Assembly (NCBI RefSeq): GCF_000372645.1
Contig: NZ_APMP01000004.1
Span: 151,982-215,981, forward strand
DNA length: 64,000 nt
Source: Caulobacter vibrioides OR37
GTDB taxonomy: Bacteria > Pseudomonadota > Alphaproteobacteria > Caulobacterales > Caulobacteraceae
Direction: 5' to 3'
Positions 55,044 to 63,983 of the stretch are shown piece by piece. The translations under genes were made by a program, and so were the position numbers. The notes below the pieces were generated by a model. The model was not told the DNA's origin, did no database searches, and worked only from the letters and a program-made list of their open reading frames with translations. Position 1 is the first letter of the stretch. The number at the start of each line of letters is the position of its first letter.

Positions 55044-55880
55044 TTAGCGGCCCTTCTTCGCTTTGTGGCGCGAGCGGATGATGAACTTATCCGTGGCCTT
55101 GTTGACGCGGGTCTTGGCGCCCTTGGTCGGCTTACCGGCCGGGGTCACCGGGTGGCGACCGCCCGAGGTGCGGCCTTCACCGCCGCCGTGGGGGTGGTCG
55201 ACCGGGTTCATGGCGACGCCGCGAACGTGAGGACGACGACCCATGTGACGCGAACGACCGGCCTTGCCGAGGTTCTGGTTCATGTGGTCCGGGTTCGACA
55301 CGGCGCCGACGGTGGCCATGCACGAGTCGAGCACCATGCGCAGTTCGCCCGAGTTCAGGCGGATCTGGGCATAGCCGGCGTCACGACCGACCAGCTGGGC
55401 GTAGGCGCCAGCCGAGCGGGCGATCTGACCGCCCTTGGCGGGCTTCAGCTCGATGTTGTGGATGATCGTGCCGATCGGCAGCGTGCGCAGCGGCGAGGCG
55501 TTGCCCGGCTTCACGTCGACCTTTTCGCCCGTGACGACTTCGTCGCCGGCCTTCAGACGTTGCGGAGCCAGGATGTAGCTCAGCTCGCCGTCCGTGTAGC
55601 GGATCAGCGCGATGAAGGCGGTGCGGTTGGGATCGTACTCGAGGCGAACGACCGTGGCCGAGCCTTGCTTACGACGCTTGAAGTCGACCAGACGGTACAG
55701 GCGCTTGGCGCCGCCGCCGCGGAAACGGACCGCGATACGGCCGTTGCCGCCGCGACCGCCCGACTTGGTCAGGCCTTCGACGAGCTTCTTCTCGGGGCGA
55801 CCCTTGTGAAGTTCGCTGCGATCGATCAGCACCAGGCCGCGCTGGCCGGGGCTGGTCGGATTAAATTGCTTCAAGGCCAT
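55044..55880 (-). CDS. rplB: 50S ribosomal protein L2
   Basis: 278 residues. The C-terminal [26 protein letters not shown], with the functionally important His, is intact, as is the N-terminal [13 protein letters not shown]2 is needed for subunit association and the peptidyl-transferase centre. It is 3 bases after rplW. Confidence 0.98.
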   Translation of the reverse strand: MALKQFNPTSPGQRGLVLIDRSELHKGRPEKKLVEGLTKSGGRGGNGRIAVRFRGGGAKRLYRLVDFKRRKQGSATVVRLEYDPNRTAFIALIRYTDGELSYILAPQRLKAGDEVVTGEKVDVKPGNASPLRTLPIGTIIHNIELKPAKGGQIARSAGAYAQLVGRDAGYAQIRLNSGELRMVLDSCMATVGAVSNPDHMNQNLGKAGRSRHMGRRPHVRGVAMNPVDHPHGGGEGRTSGGRHPVTPAGKPTKGAKTRVNKATDKFIIRSRHKAKKGR

Positions 55881-55883
55881 GTC

Positions 55884-56180
55884 TTAGAGCCCCGTCGTGA
55901 TGTCGATCGACTGGCCGTCGGCCAGGGTCACGATCGCTTTTTTGACGTCGTTGCGACGACCCACGATGCCGCGGAAGCGCTTGGTCTTGCCCTTGGTCAC
56001 GATGGTGTTGACCTTGGTCACCTTGACCTTGAACAGCTCTTCGACGGCGGCGGCGATTTCGTCCTTGGTCGCGTCGTTGGCCACCTTGAAGACAACCTTG
56101 TTCTGCTCGCTGAGCAGGGTCGTCTTTTCGGTGATCACCGGCGACAGGATCGTGTCGTAGTGGCGAGCGGTGGCGGCCAT
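55884..56180 (-). CDS. rplW: 50S ribosomal protein L23
   Basis: 98 residues: [27 protein letters not shown] and the [17 protein letters not shown] loop. It forms the docking site for trigger factor and SRP at the tunnel exit. Its start base is the last base of the rplD stop. Confidence 0.97.
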   Translation of the reverse strand: MAATARHYDTILSPVITEKTTLLSEQNKVVFKVANDATKDEIAAAVEELFKVKVTKVNTIVTKGKTKRFRGIVGRRNDVKKAIVTLADGQSIDITTGL

Positions 56181-56818
56181 TAGGCGGCTTCCTTCTCAGC
56201 GAAACGGGCCGAGATCGCTTCGACCGCGTCCTTGGTCAGGACGAGGGTCTGGCGACGCAGCACGTCGTAGACGTTCAGGCCGGCGTTCGGCAGGACATCC
56301 ACGTTCGGGATGTTGCGGGCGGCGAGCTTGAAGTTCGCGTCCACTTCCGGACCGGCGATGACCAGGGCGTTCTTCAGACCGATCTTGTCGAAGTTGGCGC
56401 GCAGGGCGGCAGTCTTCGCTTCGGTCAGAGCAACGTTGTCCAGGACGACCAGCGAGCCCGACTTGGCCTTCGACGACAGAGCGTGCTTCAGGGCCAGGGC
56501 GCGGATCTTCTTGGGCAGGTCGAAGGCGTGGCTGCGGACCACGGGACCGTGGGCCTTGGCGCCGCCGACGAACTGGGCCGCACGGCGCGAACCGTGACGG
56601 GCGCCGCCGGTGCCCTTCTGCTTGTACATCTTCTTGCCCGTGCGAGAGACCTCGTTGCGGACTTGAATCTTGTGGTTGCCGGAGCGGCGCTTGGCCAGCT
56701 GCCAGGTCACGACGCGCTGCAGGATGTCGCCGCGGATGTCGTCGATGCCGAAGATGGCGTCGTCGAGATCAACGGAGCCGGCCTTGCCGCCGTCCAATTT
56801 GATGACGTCGAGTTTCAT
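56180..56818 (-). CDS. rplD: 50S ribosomal protein L4
   Basis: 212 residues: the tunnel loop [24 protein letters not shown] and the C-terminal [20 protein letters not shown]. In E. coli L4 represses its own S10 operon through the leader; no E. coli-like leader is recognisable here. Its start base is the last base of the rplC stop. Confidence 0.97.
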   Translation of the reverse strand: MKLDVIKLDGGKAGSVDLDDAIFGIDDIRGDILQRVVTWQLAKRRSGNHKIQVRNEVSRTGKKMYKQKGTGGARHGSRRAAQFVGGAKAHGPVVRSHAFDLPKKIRALALKHALSSKAKSGSLVVLDNVALTEAKTAALRANFDKIGLKNALVIAGPEVDANFKLAARNIPNVDVLPNAGLNVYDVLRRQTLVLTKDAVEAISARFAEKEAA

Positions 56819-57585
56819 TAGCCTTCGCCCTCTTCGGTCGCAGCCGCGGGGGCCTCTTCAGCGGGGGTCTCGGCGGCGGCCGGAGCGGCCTCGCCAGCCT
56901 TGCGGAAGGCGCCCGGACGCGGAGCGTCGGCGGGGATAGCCTTCTTCACGGCGTCGCGAACCTTCACGTAGCTGCCTTCGTGGCCGGGGACGGCGCCCTT
57001 GACCAGGATCAGGCCGCGCTCGACGTCGACCTTCCAGATCGTGACGTTCAGCGTGGTGACGGTTTCTTGGCCCAGGTGACCAGCCATCTTCTTGCCCGGG
57101 AACGTACGGCCCGGGTCCTGGCGGTTACCGGTCGAACCGTGCGAGCGGTGCGAGACCGAAACACCGTGGGTGGCGCGCAGACCACCGAAGTTCCAGCGCT
57201 TCATGGCGCCGGCGAAACCCTTACCGACGGTGACACCTTGGATGTCGACCTTCTGGCCGGCGACGAAGTGGTCAGCCGTCAGTTCGGCGCCGACTTCGAT
57301 CAGGGCGTTTTCCTCGACGCGGAACTCGGCGACAACGCGCTTCGGCTCGACGGCCGCCTTCGCGAAGTGACCGCGCAGGGCCTTGGAGGTGTTCTTGGCC
57401 TTCTTGGCGCCGGCGCCGAGTTGCAGGGCGGTGTAGCCGTCCTTCTCAACGGTGCGCTGGCCCGTGACCTGGCAACCGTCGAGCGACAGGACGGTGACCG
57501 GCACGTGCTGACCAGCTTCGTCGAAGAAGCGGGTCATGCCCAGCTTCTTGGCGATAACGCCGGTGCGTTGGGTGGGGAGAGTCAT
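56818..57585 (-). CDS. rplC: 50S ribosomal protein L3
   Basis: 255 residues, about 40 longer than E. coli L3. [19 protein letters not shown] opens it, and the core [28 protein letters not shown] includes the Gln that is often methylated. The excess is a C-terminal Ala/Pro/Glu tail (about 225-255) ending EEGEG, acidic for a ribosomal protein. It is 14 bases after rpsJ. Confidence 0.97.
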   Translation of the reverse strand: MTLPTQRTGVIAKKLGMTRFFDEAGQHVPVTVLSLDGCQVTGQRTVEKDGYTALQLGAGAKKAKNTSKALRGHFAKAAVEPKRVVAEFRVEENALIEVGAELTADHFVAGQKVDIQGVTVGKGFAGAMKRWNFGGLRATHGVSVSHRSHGSTGNRQDPGRTFPGKKMAGHLGQETVTTLNVTIWKVDVERGLILVKGAVPGHEGSYVKVRDAVKKAIPADAPRPGAFRKAGEAAPAAAETPAEEAPAAATEEGEG

Positions 57586-57599
57586 GGATCAGGCCCTCC

Positions 57600-57908
<309 letters not shown>

Positions 57909-57989
57909 ATCGCTCGGTTTCCTAGTGGGCTGCGCCCGCGTCTCGAACCATTTCAAAGACCAACTCGGAACCCCAAGAGGCTCCGCACG

Positions 57990-58080
57990 CAGCGTCCGCA
58001 AAACAAATATCCCCAACAGTCGCCTGTCGGGGGTGATGACCAGATATTGCACCCCTCCCGAAGGAGGTTAGCGGCGCTAT
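57990..58080 (-). promoter_or_regulatory. Structured 5' leader of the S10 operon
   Basis: Between the promoter and rpsJ the minus-strand leader of about 235 bases contains CCTCC-TTCG-GGAGG (a C(UUCG)G tetraloop hairpin, 58061-58074) and CCCCGACAG/CTGTTGGGG with a 4-base loop (within 58010-58033). Both are near-perfect. They could be a ribosomal-protein binding or attenuation site; no known leader family is recognised. Confidence 0.5.
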
Positions 58081-58143
58081 GTCCGGGCGTCTCGCGAACC
58101 GCGTTTGAGCCCGAAAGCTCACAGCCGGTCCAACAGAGGCGCG

Positions 58144-58172
58144 CTTGTACGGTCCAGAATCGGTTTCGTCAA
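58144..58172 (-). promoter_or_regulatory. Promoter of the S10-spc cluster
   Basis: On the minus strand TTGACG (58167-58172), 17-base spacer, TACAAG (58144-58149), about 235 bases before rpsJ. A GANTC site (GAATC, 58157-58161) lies inside the spacer, so hemi- or full methylation by CcrM could affect it. Confidence 0.65.
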
Positions 58173-58219
58173 GCGCTCTGTCCGGTTCGTCGCGACTTTG
58201 AGGGACGCGAGTCGTCGGG

Positions 58220-58525
58220 CCAGATCTGATTAGGCGCCCTCCCCCGCTGGCGCAAGCCCTCGGAAAACATAACGACGGTCCGCGTTTTTCGGAATTCCGC
58301 CCAGACCTAGCAAGAACGTGCGCCCGCTTGCGCGTAGGCGAAAATCCCGCCTTCGCAAGTGTCACAAAATTGCATTATTCGCCCCACAAGCGGCGCCTGA
58401 CGCCTTGAGCGGCGGGTCGAACCTCCATAGATGCCGCCCCTCCCCGGCGGACTGGGCGGCCCCTCCCCCAACAACGACCGCCCAGCCAGCCGGAGGAGCC
58501 ACTGTTGTGTAAGGGGATAACCCAC
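58220..58525. other. Divergent upstream region of rpsJ cluster and outer-membrane protein gene
   Basis: About 300 bases without a gene. On the plus side a 5' untranslated hairpin CTGGGCGG/CCGCCCAG (about 58455-58495) precedes the outer-membrane protein, with AAGGGG about nine bases before its ATG. I found no convincing plus-strand promoter. Confidence 0.45.
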
Positions 58526-59284
58526 ATGAATACCAAGCTTTTCGCCACCGCCGCCCTGATCGCCGCCGCCATCTCGGCCCCGGCCTTCGCCCAGCAAGTC
58601 GGCTCGATCGGCGCCGCCGTGAACTATGACGACCTGCGCACCGACGTCAGCGGCGGCCACGGCACGTCGGCCGTCATCGACGGCTCGGTGGCCGTTCCGC
58701 TTTCCGGCGCCTGGACGGTCACCGCCAATAGCGGTGTTTCGATCTCGAACAACAACCTGAGCGACCAGACCGTCGCCTCGGGCGCCGTCCACCTGACGAC
58801 CAAGATCGACGACACCTGGCGCGTCGGCGCCTTCACGGCTCTGTCGCGCCCGTCCAACGATACGCTCTGGGCCGCCGGCGGCGAGGTCTCGAAGTACTTC
58901 TCGAACGTGACCCTGACCGGTCTGGCCGCCTACGGCCAGTCGAGCGACCTGAACGCCGACCTGTATTCGGTGCGCGGCGAAGCCCGCTACTTCGTGACGG
59001 ACAACATCCGCCTGAACGCCGGCGCGGCCTGGTCGCGTGTCGACACCACCCGCAAGTCGGACCTGTGGGACGTCAATGTCGGCGGTGAGTACAAGTTCGC
59101 CGGCACGGGCTGGAGCACGTTCGGCAAGTACGTTCACACCGAGTCCGACGATCTGGCCCACCTGAACGACGACGCGGTGAAGATCGGCGTGCGCTACACC
59201 TTCGGCGGCAGCCTGAAGGATCGCGACCGCGCCGGCGCCGACCTGGCCACGGCCGACGACCTGTTCGGCTTCGCCAACCGCTAA
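58526..59284 (+). CDS. Outer-membrane beta-barrel protein
   Basis: 252 residues. A signal peptide MNTKLFATAALIAAAISAPAFA (cleavage near 22) is followed by alternating amphipathic strands with aromatic girdle residues (NYDDLRTD, WTVTANSGVSI, TTKIDDTWRVGAFTAL, ARYFVTDNIRLNAGAAW, GGEYKFAGTGWSTFGKYV, KIGVRYTFGG), then a short polar tail. It looks like a ~10-strand porin-like or OmpW-type barrel; the substrate is unknown. It is monocistronic, with a strong terminator 32 bases past the stop. Confidence 0.82.
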   Translation: MNTKLFATAALIAAAISAPAFAQQVGSIGAAVNYDDLRTDVSGGHGTSAVIDGSVAVPLSGAWTVTANSGVSISNNNLSDQTVASGAVHLTTKIDDTWRVGAFTALSRPSNDTLWAAGGEVSKYFSNVTLTGLAAYGQSSDLNADLYSVRGEARYFVTDNIRLNAGAAWSRVDTTRKSDLWDVNVGGEYKFAGTGWSTFGKYVHTESDDLAHLNDDAVKIGVRYTFGGSLKDRDRAGADLATADDLFGFANR

Positions 59285-59315
59285 GCCGCGGCAGACCTCT
59301 AGGGTCTGAAAAGCG

Positions 59316-59347
59316 AAAGGCCCCGGAGAGCGATCTCCGGGGCCTTT
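59316..59347 (+). terminator. Terminator after outer-membrane protein gene (bidirectional)
   Basis: GGCCCCGGAGA and TCTCCGGGGCC form an 11-bp stem flanked by AAA and TTT. It serves the barrel gene on the plus strand and possibly the convergent DUF2807 gene. The 30 bases at 59317-59346 are identical to the reverse complement of 63921-63950. Confidence 0.85.
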
Positions 59348-59376
59348 CTACACTCTCTATATATGTGTGTGTTCGC

Positions 59377-60216
59377 TCAGCGGCCGATGATCACGTCGCC
59401 CGAACCGGCCACGTGCTTCTGCACCGGGCCGTTGACCCTGGCGATGCGGATATTGCCCGAACCCGCCACCGTCACGTTGGCCGCGTCGGCGTCCCCGTCG
59501 AACGTCACATTGCCCGAGCCCATCACGTTGGCCGAGACGGACCGAGCGTGGCCGCCCGCGACCGTGACATTGCCCGAGCCGACGATATTGCCCTTCAGCC
59601 GGCCGCCGATGCTGGCGACGCGCACGTCGCCCGAGCCCGCGATCGCGGCTTCCAGGTCGCCGGCGACGGCCCGGGTGACCACGTTGCCGGAGCCGGCGAT
59701 GTTGACCTCCAGCGACCCGGCCGATCCGGCGCGGGTGTCGCCCGAGCCCGCCTGGTTGATCTTCATCGCGCCGGCGGTGTTGGCCACCGTCCAGGTTCCG
59801 CAGCCGGCGTTGTCCAGCTCGACGCTGTCACTGCGGCCGATGTCGCCGAACACCGCGCCGCCGCCGGCGACCTTCACGTTCATCGGCGCGCGGATGGCTA
59901 TCTGGGGCATGGCGTCATAGTCGACATCGCCCACGCCGCGCACATGGACGGTGATCTTGCCGTCGCGGCTGTTGCAGCTGGAGATCCGGTTGTGCCGGAG
60001 ATCGCCGTCGATCACGACCTCGTCGCCGTTCTGACGCACCGTCAGCGGCAGGCTGGCGTTGTCGCGGATCACCTCGACCTTCACGTCCGGACGGTTTTCC
60101 GGGATCACGACGACGCGGGCGACCGCGTCCTTGATCTTCACCGATGGCGCGGCGGAAGCGGCGCCCGCGGCGGCCAGGGCGGCCGTGAGCACGGCCAGGG
60201 TTGTCATGGCTCGCAT
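59377..60216 (-). CDS. Exported DUF2807 (GIN-domain) beta-helix protein
   Basis: 279 residues. The signal peptide is MRAMTTLAVLTAALAAAGAASA. About seven short repeats with the core GSG[ND] (AGSGDTRAG, AGSGNVVTR, AGSGDVRVA, VGSGNVTVA, MGSGNVTFD, AGSGNIRIA, AGSGDVIIG) mark the rungs of a right-handed beta-helix typical of DUF2807. The protein is periplasmic or surface-located by inference. Function unknown; it stands convergent to the barrel gene and alone. Confidence 0.85.
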   Translation of the reverse strand: MRAMTTLAVLTAALAAAGAASAAPSVKIKDAVARVVVIPENRPDVKVEVIRDNASLPLTVRQNGDEVVIDGDLRHNRISSCNSRDGKITVHVRGVGDVDYDAMPQIAIRAPMNVKVAGGGAVFGDIGRSDSVELDNAGCGTWTVANTAGAMKINQAGSGDTRAGSAGSLEVNIAGSGNVVTRAVAGDLEAAIAGSGDVRVASIGGRLKGNIVGSGNVTVAGGHARSVSANVMGSGNVTFDGDADAANVTVAGSGNIRIARVNGPVQKHVAGSGDVIIGR

Positions 60217-60415
60217 CGTTCAGTTCCCCCTCGGATGCGCGTTGATATTCGATGCGAGAACGTTAGCGAGGCGAACGGCGTTCAGCGACTTAATTCGAAG
60301 TCATGACTTGCCCGTCATACGCCGCCTTGGGCAGCCGCCGAAATAAAGGCGCGTTCGTTCAAATCCCTCATCGTCGGCGAGTGACCAAACGTCATTCCTA
60401 GCGCAATCTCTCCCC

Positions 60416-62071
60416 ATGGCCGGCACAACCTTCGAAACCCGTCACGCCCAGATGTTTCCCCGGCTGGAGCCGGCCGAGATCGAGCGGCTGCGCCGCTTCG
60501 GCCGCGTGGTCCGCGCCAAGGCCGGCGAGGCCCTGGCCACGGCGGGCGTCGCCTCGCCGGGCCTGTTCGTCGTCCTGGACGGCCGGGTGGCGATCACCCG
60601 GCGCGACGCCCACGACGAACGCCAGCCCATCGTCGAGCACGACGCCGGGCAGTTCATCGGCGAGATCGCCCAGCTGTCGGGCCGCCCGTCCCTGGTCGAT
60701 GTCACCGCCCTGACCGACGTCGAGGCCCTGCTGATCGCCCCTGACCGCCTGCGCGCCGTGCTGGTCGCCGAGGCCGAGCTGGGCGAGCGGATCATGCGCG
60801 CTCTGATCCTGCGCCGCGTCAGCCTGATCGAGACCGGGGCCGGCGGCCCGATCATCGTCGGCCGCGCCGCCGACGCCGAGGTTATCCGCCTCTCCGGCTT
60901 CCTGGCCCGCAATGGCCATCCGTACCAGCACCTGGATCCGGACGCGGTCGATTGCGCCCAGGTGCTGATCCAGCGTTTCCACGTCGACGAGAGCGAGCTG
61001 CCGATCGTTCTGTGCCCGAACGGGGCCATCCTGCGCCAGCCGTCGGACCATCAGCTGGGCCGCTGCATCGGCCTGGCCGGACCGATCGACGCCGAGCGCC
61101 TGTATGACGTGGCCGTGGTCGGGGCGGGCCCGGCCGGGCTGGCCACCGCCGTCTACGCCGCCTCGGAAGGCCTGTCTGTGCTGGTGCTGGACACCCGCGC
61201 CTTCGGCGGCCAGGCCGGCGCCTCGGCCAGGATCGAGAACTATCTGGGCTTTCCCACCGGCGTCTCGGGCATGGCCCTGATGGGACGCGCCTTCAGCCAG
61301 GCCCAGAAATTCGGGGCCGAGCTGGCCATTCCCGACGAGGTCGCCGCGCTGGACTGCGAGGATGGCCTGGACCGCTATCGCCTGAAGCTGTCCAGCGGCG
61401 AGACCGCCCAGGCCCGCACCGTGGTCATCGCCAGCGGCGCCCGCTATCGCCGGCTCGAGGTCGACAATCTGGACCGCTTCGAGGGCGCCTGCGTCCACTA
61501 TTGGGCCTCGCCGCTGGAGGCCAAGCTGTGCGCCGGCCAGGAAGTCGCCCTGGTCGGGGCCGGCAACTCGGCCGGCCAGGCGGCGGTCTATCTGGCCAGC
61601 CAGGTCAAGAAGGTCTGGATGATCGTGCGCGGCGAGAGCCTGGCCGCGACCATGTCGCGCTACCTGATCGACCGCATCGAGAGCACGCCCAACATCGAGG
61701 TCGTCGTCCGCACCGAGATCGTCGATCTCGAGGGCGACTCCGAGGACGGCAAGGGCGGCCAGTTGTCGGCGGTGCGCTGGCGCGGTCCGGACGGCCAGGA
61801 GGAGGTCAAGGCGATCAGCCACCTCTTCCTGTTCATCGGCGCCGCGCCGAACACCGCCTGGCTGACCCACTGCCATGTCGAGCTCGACAATCATGGCTTC
61901 GTCCGCACCGGAACCGACCTCGCCCCCGGCCATCCCAGCCTGCACACCAGCCGCAAGGGGGTGTTCGCGATCGGCGACGTTCGGGCCGGCTCGGTCAAGC
62001 GCGTGGCCGCCGCCGTCGGCGAAGGCGCTCAGGCCGTCGCCGCCATTCACGCCTATCTCGCCAACGCTTAG
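60416..62071 (+). CDS. cNMP-binding-domain / thioredoxin-reductase-like FAD oxidoreductase
   Basis: 551 residues in three parts: a cyclic-nucleotide-binding-like domain (about 1-130; GQFIGEIAQLSGRPSLVDV), a thioredoxin-fold-like segment without CxxC (about 140-220), and a class II thioredoxin-reductase-like flavoprotein (about 228-551; VVGAGPAGLATAVYA, ARIENYLGFPTG, LVGAGNSAGQAAVYLA, FAIGDVRAG). At the position of the reductase CxxC the sequence is YWASPLEAKLC (about 361-371), so the redox disulfide is absent. It may sense a ligand and use NAD(P)H with another acceptor. It is followed 11 bases later by a ZnF-UBP protein. Confidence 0.88.
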   Translation: MAGTTFETRHAQMFPRLEPAEIERLRRFGRVVRAKAGEALATAGVASPGLFVVLDGRVAITRRDAHDERQPIVEHDAGQFIGEIAQLSGRPSLVDVTALTDVEALLIAPDRLRAVLVAEAELGERIMRALILRRVSLIETGAGGPIIVGRAADAEVIRLSGFLARNGHPYQHLDPDAVDCAQVLIQRFHVDESELPIVLCPNGAILRQPSDHQLGRCIGLAGPIDAERLYDVAVVGAGPAGLATAVYAASEGLSVLVLDTRAFGGQAGASARIENYLGFPTGVSGMALMGRAFSQAQKFGAELAIPDEVAALDCEDGLDRYRLKLSSGETAQARTVVIASGARYRRLEVDNLDRFEGACVHYWASPLEAKLCAGQEVALVGAGNSAGQAAVYLASQVKKVWMIVRGESLAATMSRYLIDRIESTPNIEVVVRTEIVDLEGDSEDGKGGQLSAVRWRGPDGQEEVKAISHLFLFIGAAPNTAWLTHCHVELDNHGFVRTGTDLAPGHPSLHTSRKGVFAIGDVRAGSVKRVAAAVGEGAQAVAAIHAYLANA

Positions 62072-62082
62072 GGATTGAGCCG

Positions 62083-62385
62083 ATGACCTGCCGCCACGGC
62101 GACGCGATCCACCTGGTGACGCCCAGCGCCAAGGGCTGCGAGGAATGCCTGAAGACCGGCGACTGGTGGGTGCACCTGCGCCTGTGCCGGACCTGCGGCC
62201 ACGTCGGCTGCTGCGACGACAGCCCGAGCAAGCACGCCACCGCCCATTTCCGCGCGACCCGCCACCCGATCATCGAAGGCTATGACCCGCCGGAAGGCTG
62301 GGGCTGGTGTTATGTCGACGAGGAATTCGTCGAACTGCCGGACCAGACGCCCCAGGTCGGGCCGATCCCGAGGTTCGTGGGTTAG
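62083..62385 (+). CDS. UBP-type zinc-finger protein
   Basis: 100 residues, almost wholly one ZnF-UBP domain: C3, H5, C19, C22, C35, C38, C43/C44, H51, H55 and H61 supply more than enough ligands, with DWWVHLRLCRTCGHVGCCDDSPSKHA as the core. In eukaryotes this fold binds ubiquitin C-termini; in bacteria the partner is unknown. The tight spacing (11 bases) after the flavoprotein indicates an operon and a shared function. Its last four bases overlap the end of the convergent YdeI-like gene. Confidence 0.87.
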   Translation: MTCRHGDAIHLVTPSAKGCEECLKTGDWWVHLRLCRTCGHVGCCDDSPSKHATAHFRATRHPIIEGYDPPEGWGWCYVDEEFVELPDQTPQVGPIPRFVG

Positions 62386-63008
62386 CGCTCGAGCGCTCCT
62401 TTCCCGGCGAGGATCTTGTCGCGGAACTTCTCGATCCGCGCCACGCGGGTGGCCGACTGCTTGGCTTGGTTCAGGGCGAAAAGGTAGCTTTTCTGGCGGC
62501 CCGGCGTCAGCGCGTGGAAGGCCTCGGCCAGTTCCGGATCGGCGTCCAGCGCGTCGGTCAGCTCTTCGGGGACATCGATCTCCCGCTCGGTCTTGGGCGG
62601 CTTGGTCCCGGCCTCGGCGTGATCCATCAACTGCTGCAGATAAGCCCGGATGACCGGCTCCAACTCGCCGACCTGGTCGACAGTGGTGAAGCGTATCATG
62701 CCCGGAGTCTGGCTGTTGGGTCCTTGCGGTTCCAGCACACCCTCACGGTCGGCGAGCAGACTGGCGTTCAAGAATGTGAGCCTGAAGTCGCCTCGAAACG
62801 CGGCCAGGAGCGCGATATTGCGCCCAGCGCGCCTGTAGCACGGGTGGGCCCACTTCACCGTTTCTTCCAGCCCCATGTCTAGACAGATCCGGCGCAAGGC
62901 GTTCAGCCCTTCGATCCACGGCCGGGTCGAACAGTCCGGCGTGGCGAAGCGGTCGCACCGGCCACAACCCTTGGTGAAGAAGTCGTCGGGATCGGTGATC
63001 ATCGCCAT
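62382..63008 (-). CDS. YdeI/OmdA-family protein with N-terminal cysteines
   Basis: 208 residues from the ATG at 63008, chosen because AGGAA lies six bases before it; an ATG at 63014 is also possible. A DUF1801-like part (VKWAHPCYRRAGRNIALLAAF, FRLTFLNASLL) is followed by a bacteriocin-protection/YdeI-like C-terminal helix set (LAEAFHALTPGRQKSYLFALNQAKQSATRVARIEKFRDKIL). The N-terminus adds CGRCDRFATPDC, a possible metal site not typical of the family. Function unknown. Confidence 0.83.
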   Translation of the reverse strand: MAMITDPDDFFTKGCGRCDRFATPDCSTRPWIEGLNALRRICLDMGLEETVKWAHPCYRRAGRNIALLAAFRGDFRLTFLNASLLADREGVLEPQGPNSQTPGMIRFTTVDQVGELEPVIRAYLQQLMDHAEAGTKPPKTEREIDVPEELTDALDADPELAEAFHALTPGRQKSYLFALNQAKQSATRVARIEKFRDKILAGKGALER

Positions 63009-63175
63009 ACGCATTTCCTGCCACCTTTCCCGCCACTAGGAGAAGCGGCCTCCTTACATCTCACGGCGAGACGATCGCAGGGCTGCAGCTTCTAAGAGAT
63101 GTAGGGTCGCCCCCGACCTGGAGGTCTGTTGACGTCCATTTGCAACCCCTAGATCGCAACCGCTACAGTGATGCC

Positions 63176-63448
63176 ATGACACACGGAACCGGAACTGGGC
63201 ACGTCAGCGCTCATCCAGAAAACGAGAAAGTCGTCGTCAGCTATGACGAGGTTTTCGACGAGTACACCGTTGAGACGCCCGGCGGCGCGTCGCGCCAGAT
63301 GATCTATTTCTGCCCCTGGTGCGGAGAACGTCTACCGCAATCGAAACGGGATCAATGGTTCGATGCGCTCGAAGCGCAGGGGCTTAACCCTCTGAATGAT
63401 CCAATTCCCGAACCCTACAAGACCGCTGCCTGGCGACTGGAGAATTAG
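63176..63448 (+). CDS. Small protein with a CPWCG motif (DUF6980-like)
   Basis: 90 residues. Central YFCPWCGERLPQSKRDQWFDALEAQGLNP is typical of small bacterial proteins with a single CxxC knuckle; the C-terminus ends PEPYKTAAWRLEN. I associate it with a DUF6980-like family (moderate certainty). There is no signal peptide. It stands alone, with no clear operon. Confidence 0.7.
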   Translation: MTHGTGTGHVSAHPENEKVVVSYDEVFDEYTVETPGGASRQMIYFCPWCGERLPQSKRDQWFDALEAQGLNPLNDPIPEPYKTAAWRLEN

Positions 63449-63560
63449 GTCCGTTTCCATCCAGGGCGGCCTTTGACTTAACCTGCTAATGACGGGGCAG
63501 TTCAGAGCAAGGCCACCAAATCACTGCTCCCGCTAATGCGAGCTGCTTTAAGGTTGTATA

Positions 63561-63869
63561 ATGCCCGTCGCGAAGCCGCCGCTGCTTCCTGTCGAACCTG
63601 CTCAGCTCGATCCGCCTGAAGCGGAGTATATCCGGCAATGTGTACACCGGTGCTATGGCGACGCGGCTATCGTGAGAAGTTATGGCCCTGATCCTGGGCA
63701 GTTGAAACTACACGTGGAAGCCGATGACAATAACGATCTTGTTCGGCACGAATGTCTCGGGTGGTTGATGTGCGAAATTAGCAGACCTATCGATCTTGAG
63801 GTTACGAAACGAGGAACCCGGATCCGAGGCGTGGCAAAGATCGCATATCGGCAGGGTCAAATACTGTAG
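63561..63869 (+). CDS. Small hypothetical protein
   Basis: 102 residues starting MPVAKPPLLPVEPAQLDPPEAEYIRQC. Family not recognised. It has a possible mixed fold with LKLHVEADDNNDLVRHECLGWLMCEI and a C-terminal basic strand. Its base composition is visibly more AT-rich than the rest of the window (for example GTTGTATAATG at the start), which may mean recent acquisition or weak coding status. ATG chosen at 63561. Confidence 0.5.
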   Translation: MPVAKPPLLPVEPAQLDPPEAEYIRQCVHRCYGDAAIVRSYGPDPGQLKLHVEADDNNDLVRHECLGWLMCEISRPIDLEVTKRGTRIRGVAKIAYRQGQIL

Positions 63870-63916
63870 GATAAATTCCCGCCCAGAGCAGCTCTCGCAT
63901 GGTCCGCTCCCTCAAA

Positions 63917-63950
63917 GCAAAAGGCCCCGGAGATCGCTCTCCGGGGCCTT
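63917..63950 (-). terminator. Terminator downstream of the minus-strand gene at the right edge
   Basis: The same 11-bp stem as the terminator at 59316, here oriented so that the minus strand ends in CCTTTTGC. It lies about 34 bases past the stop codon at 63984-63986 and so would end that gene. Confidence 0.8.
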
Positions 63951-63983
63951 CGCATTGTCAGCCGAAGCTAAGACCGTTCGAGA

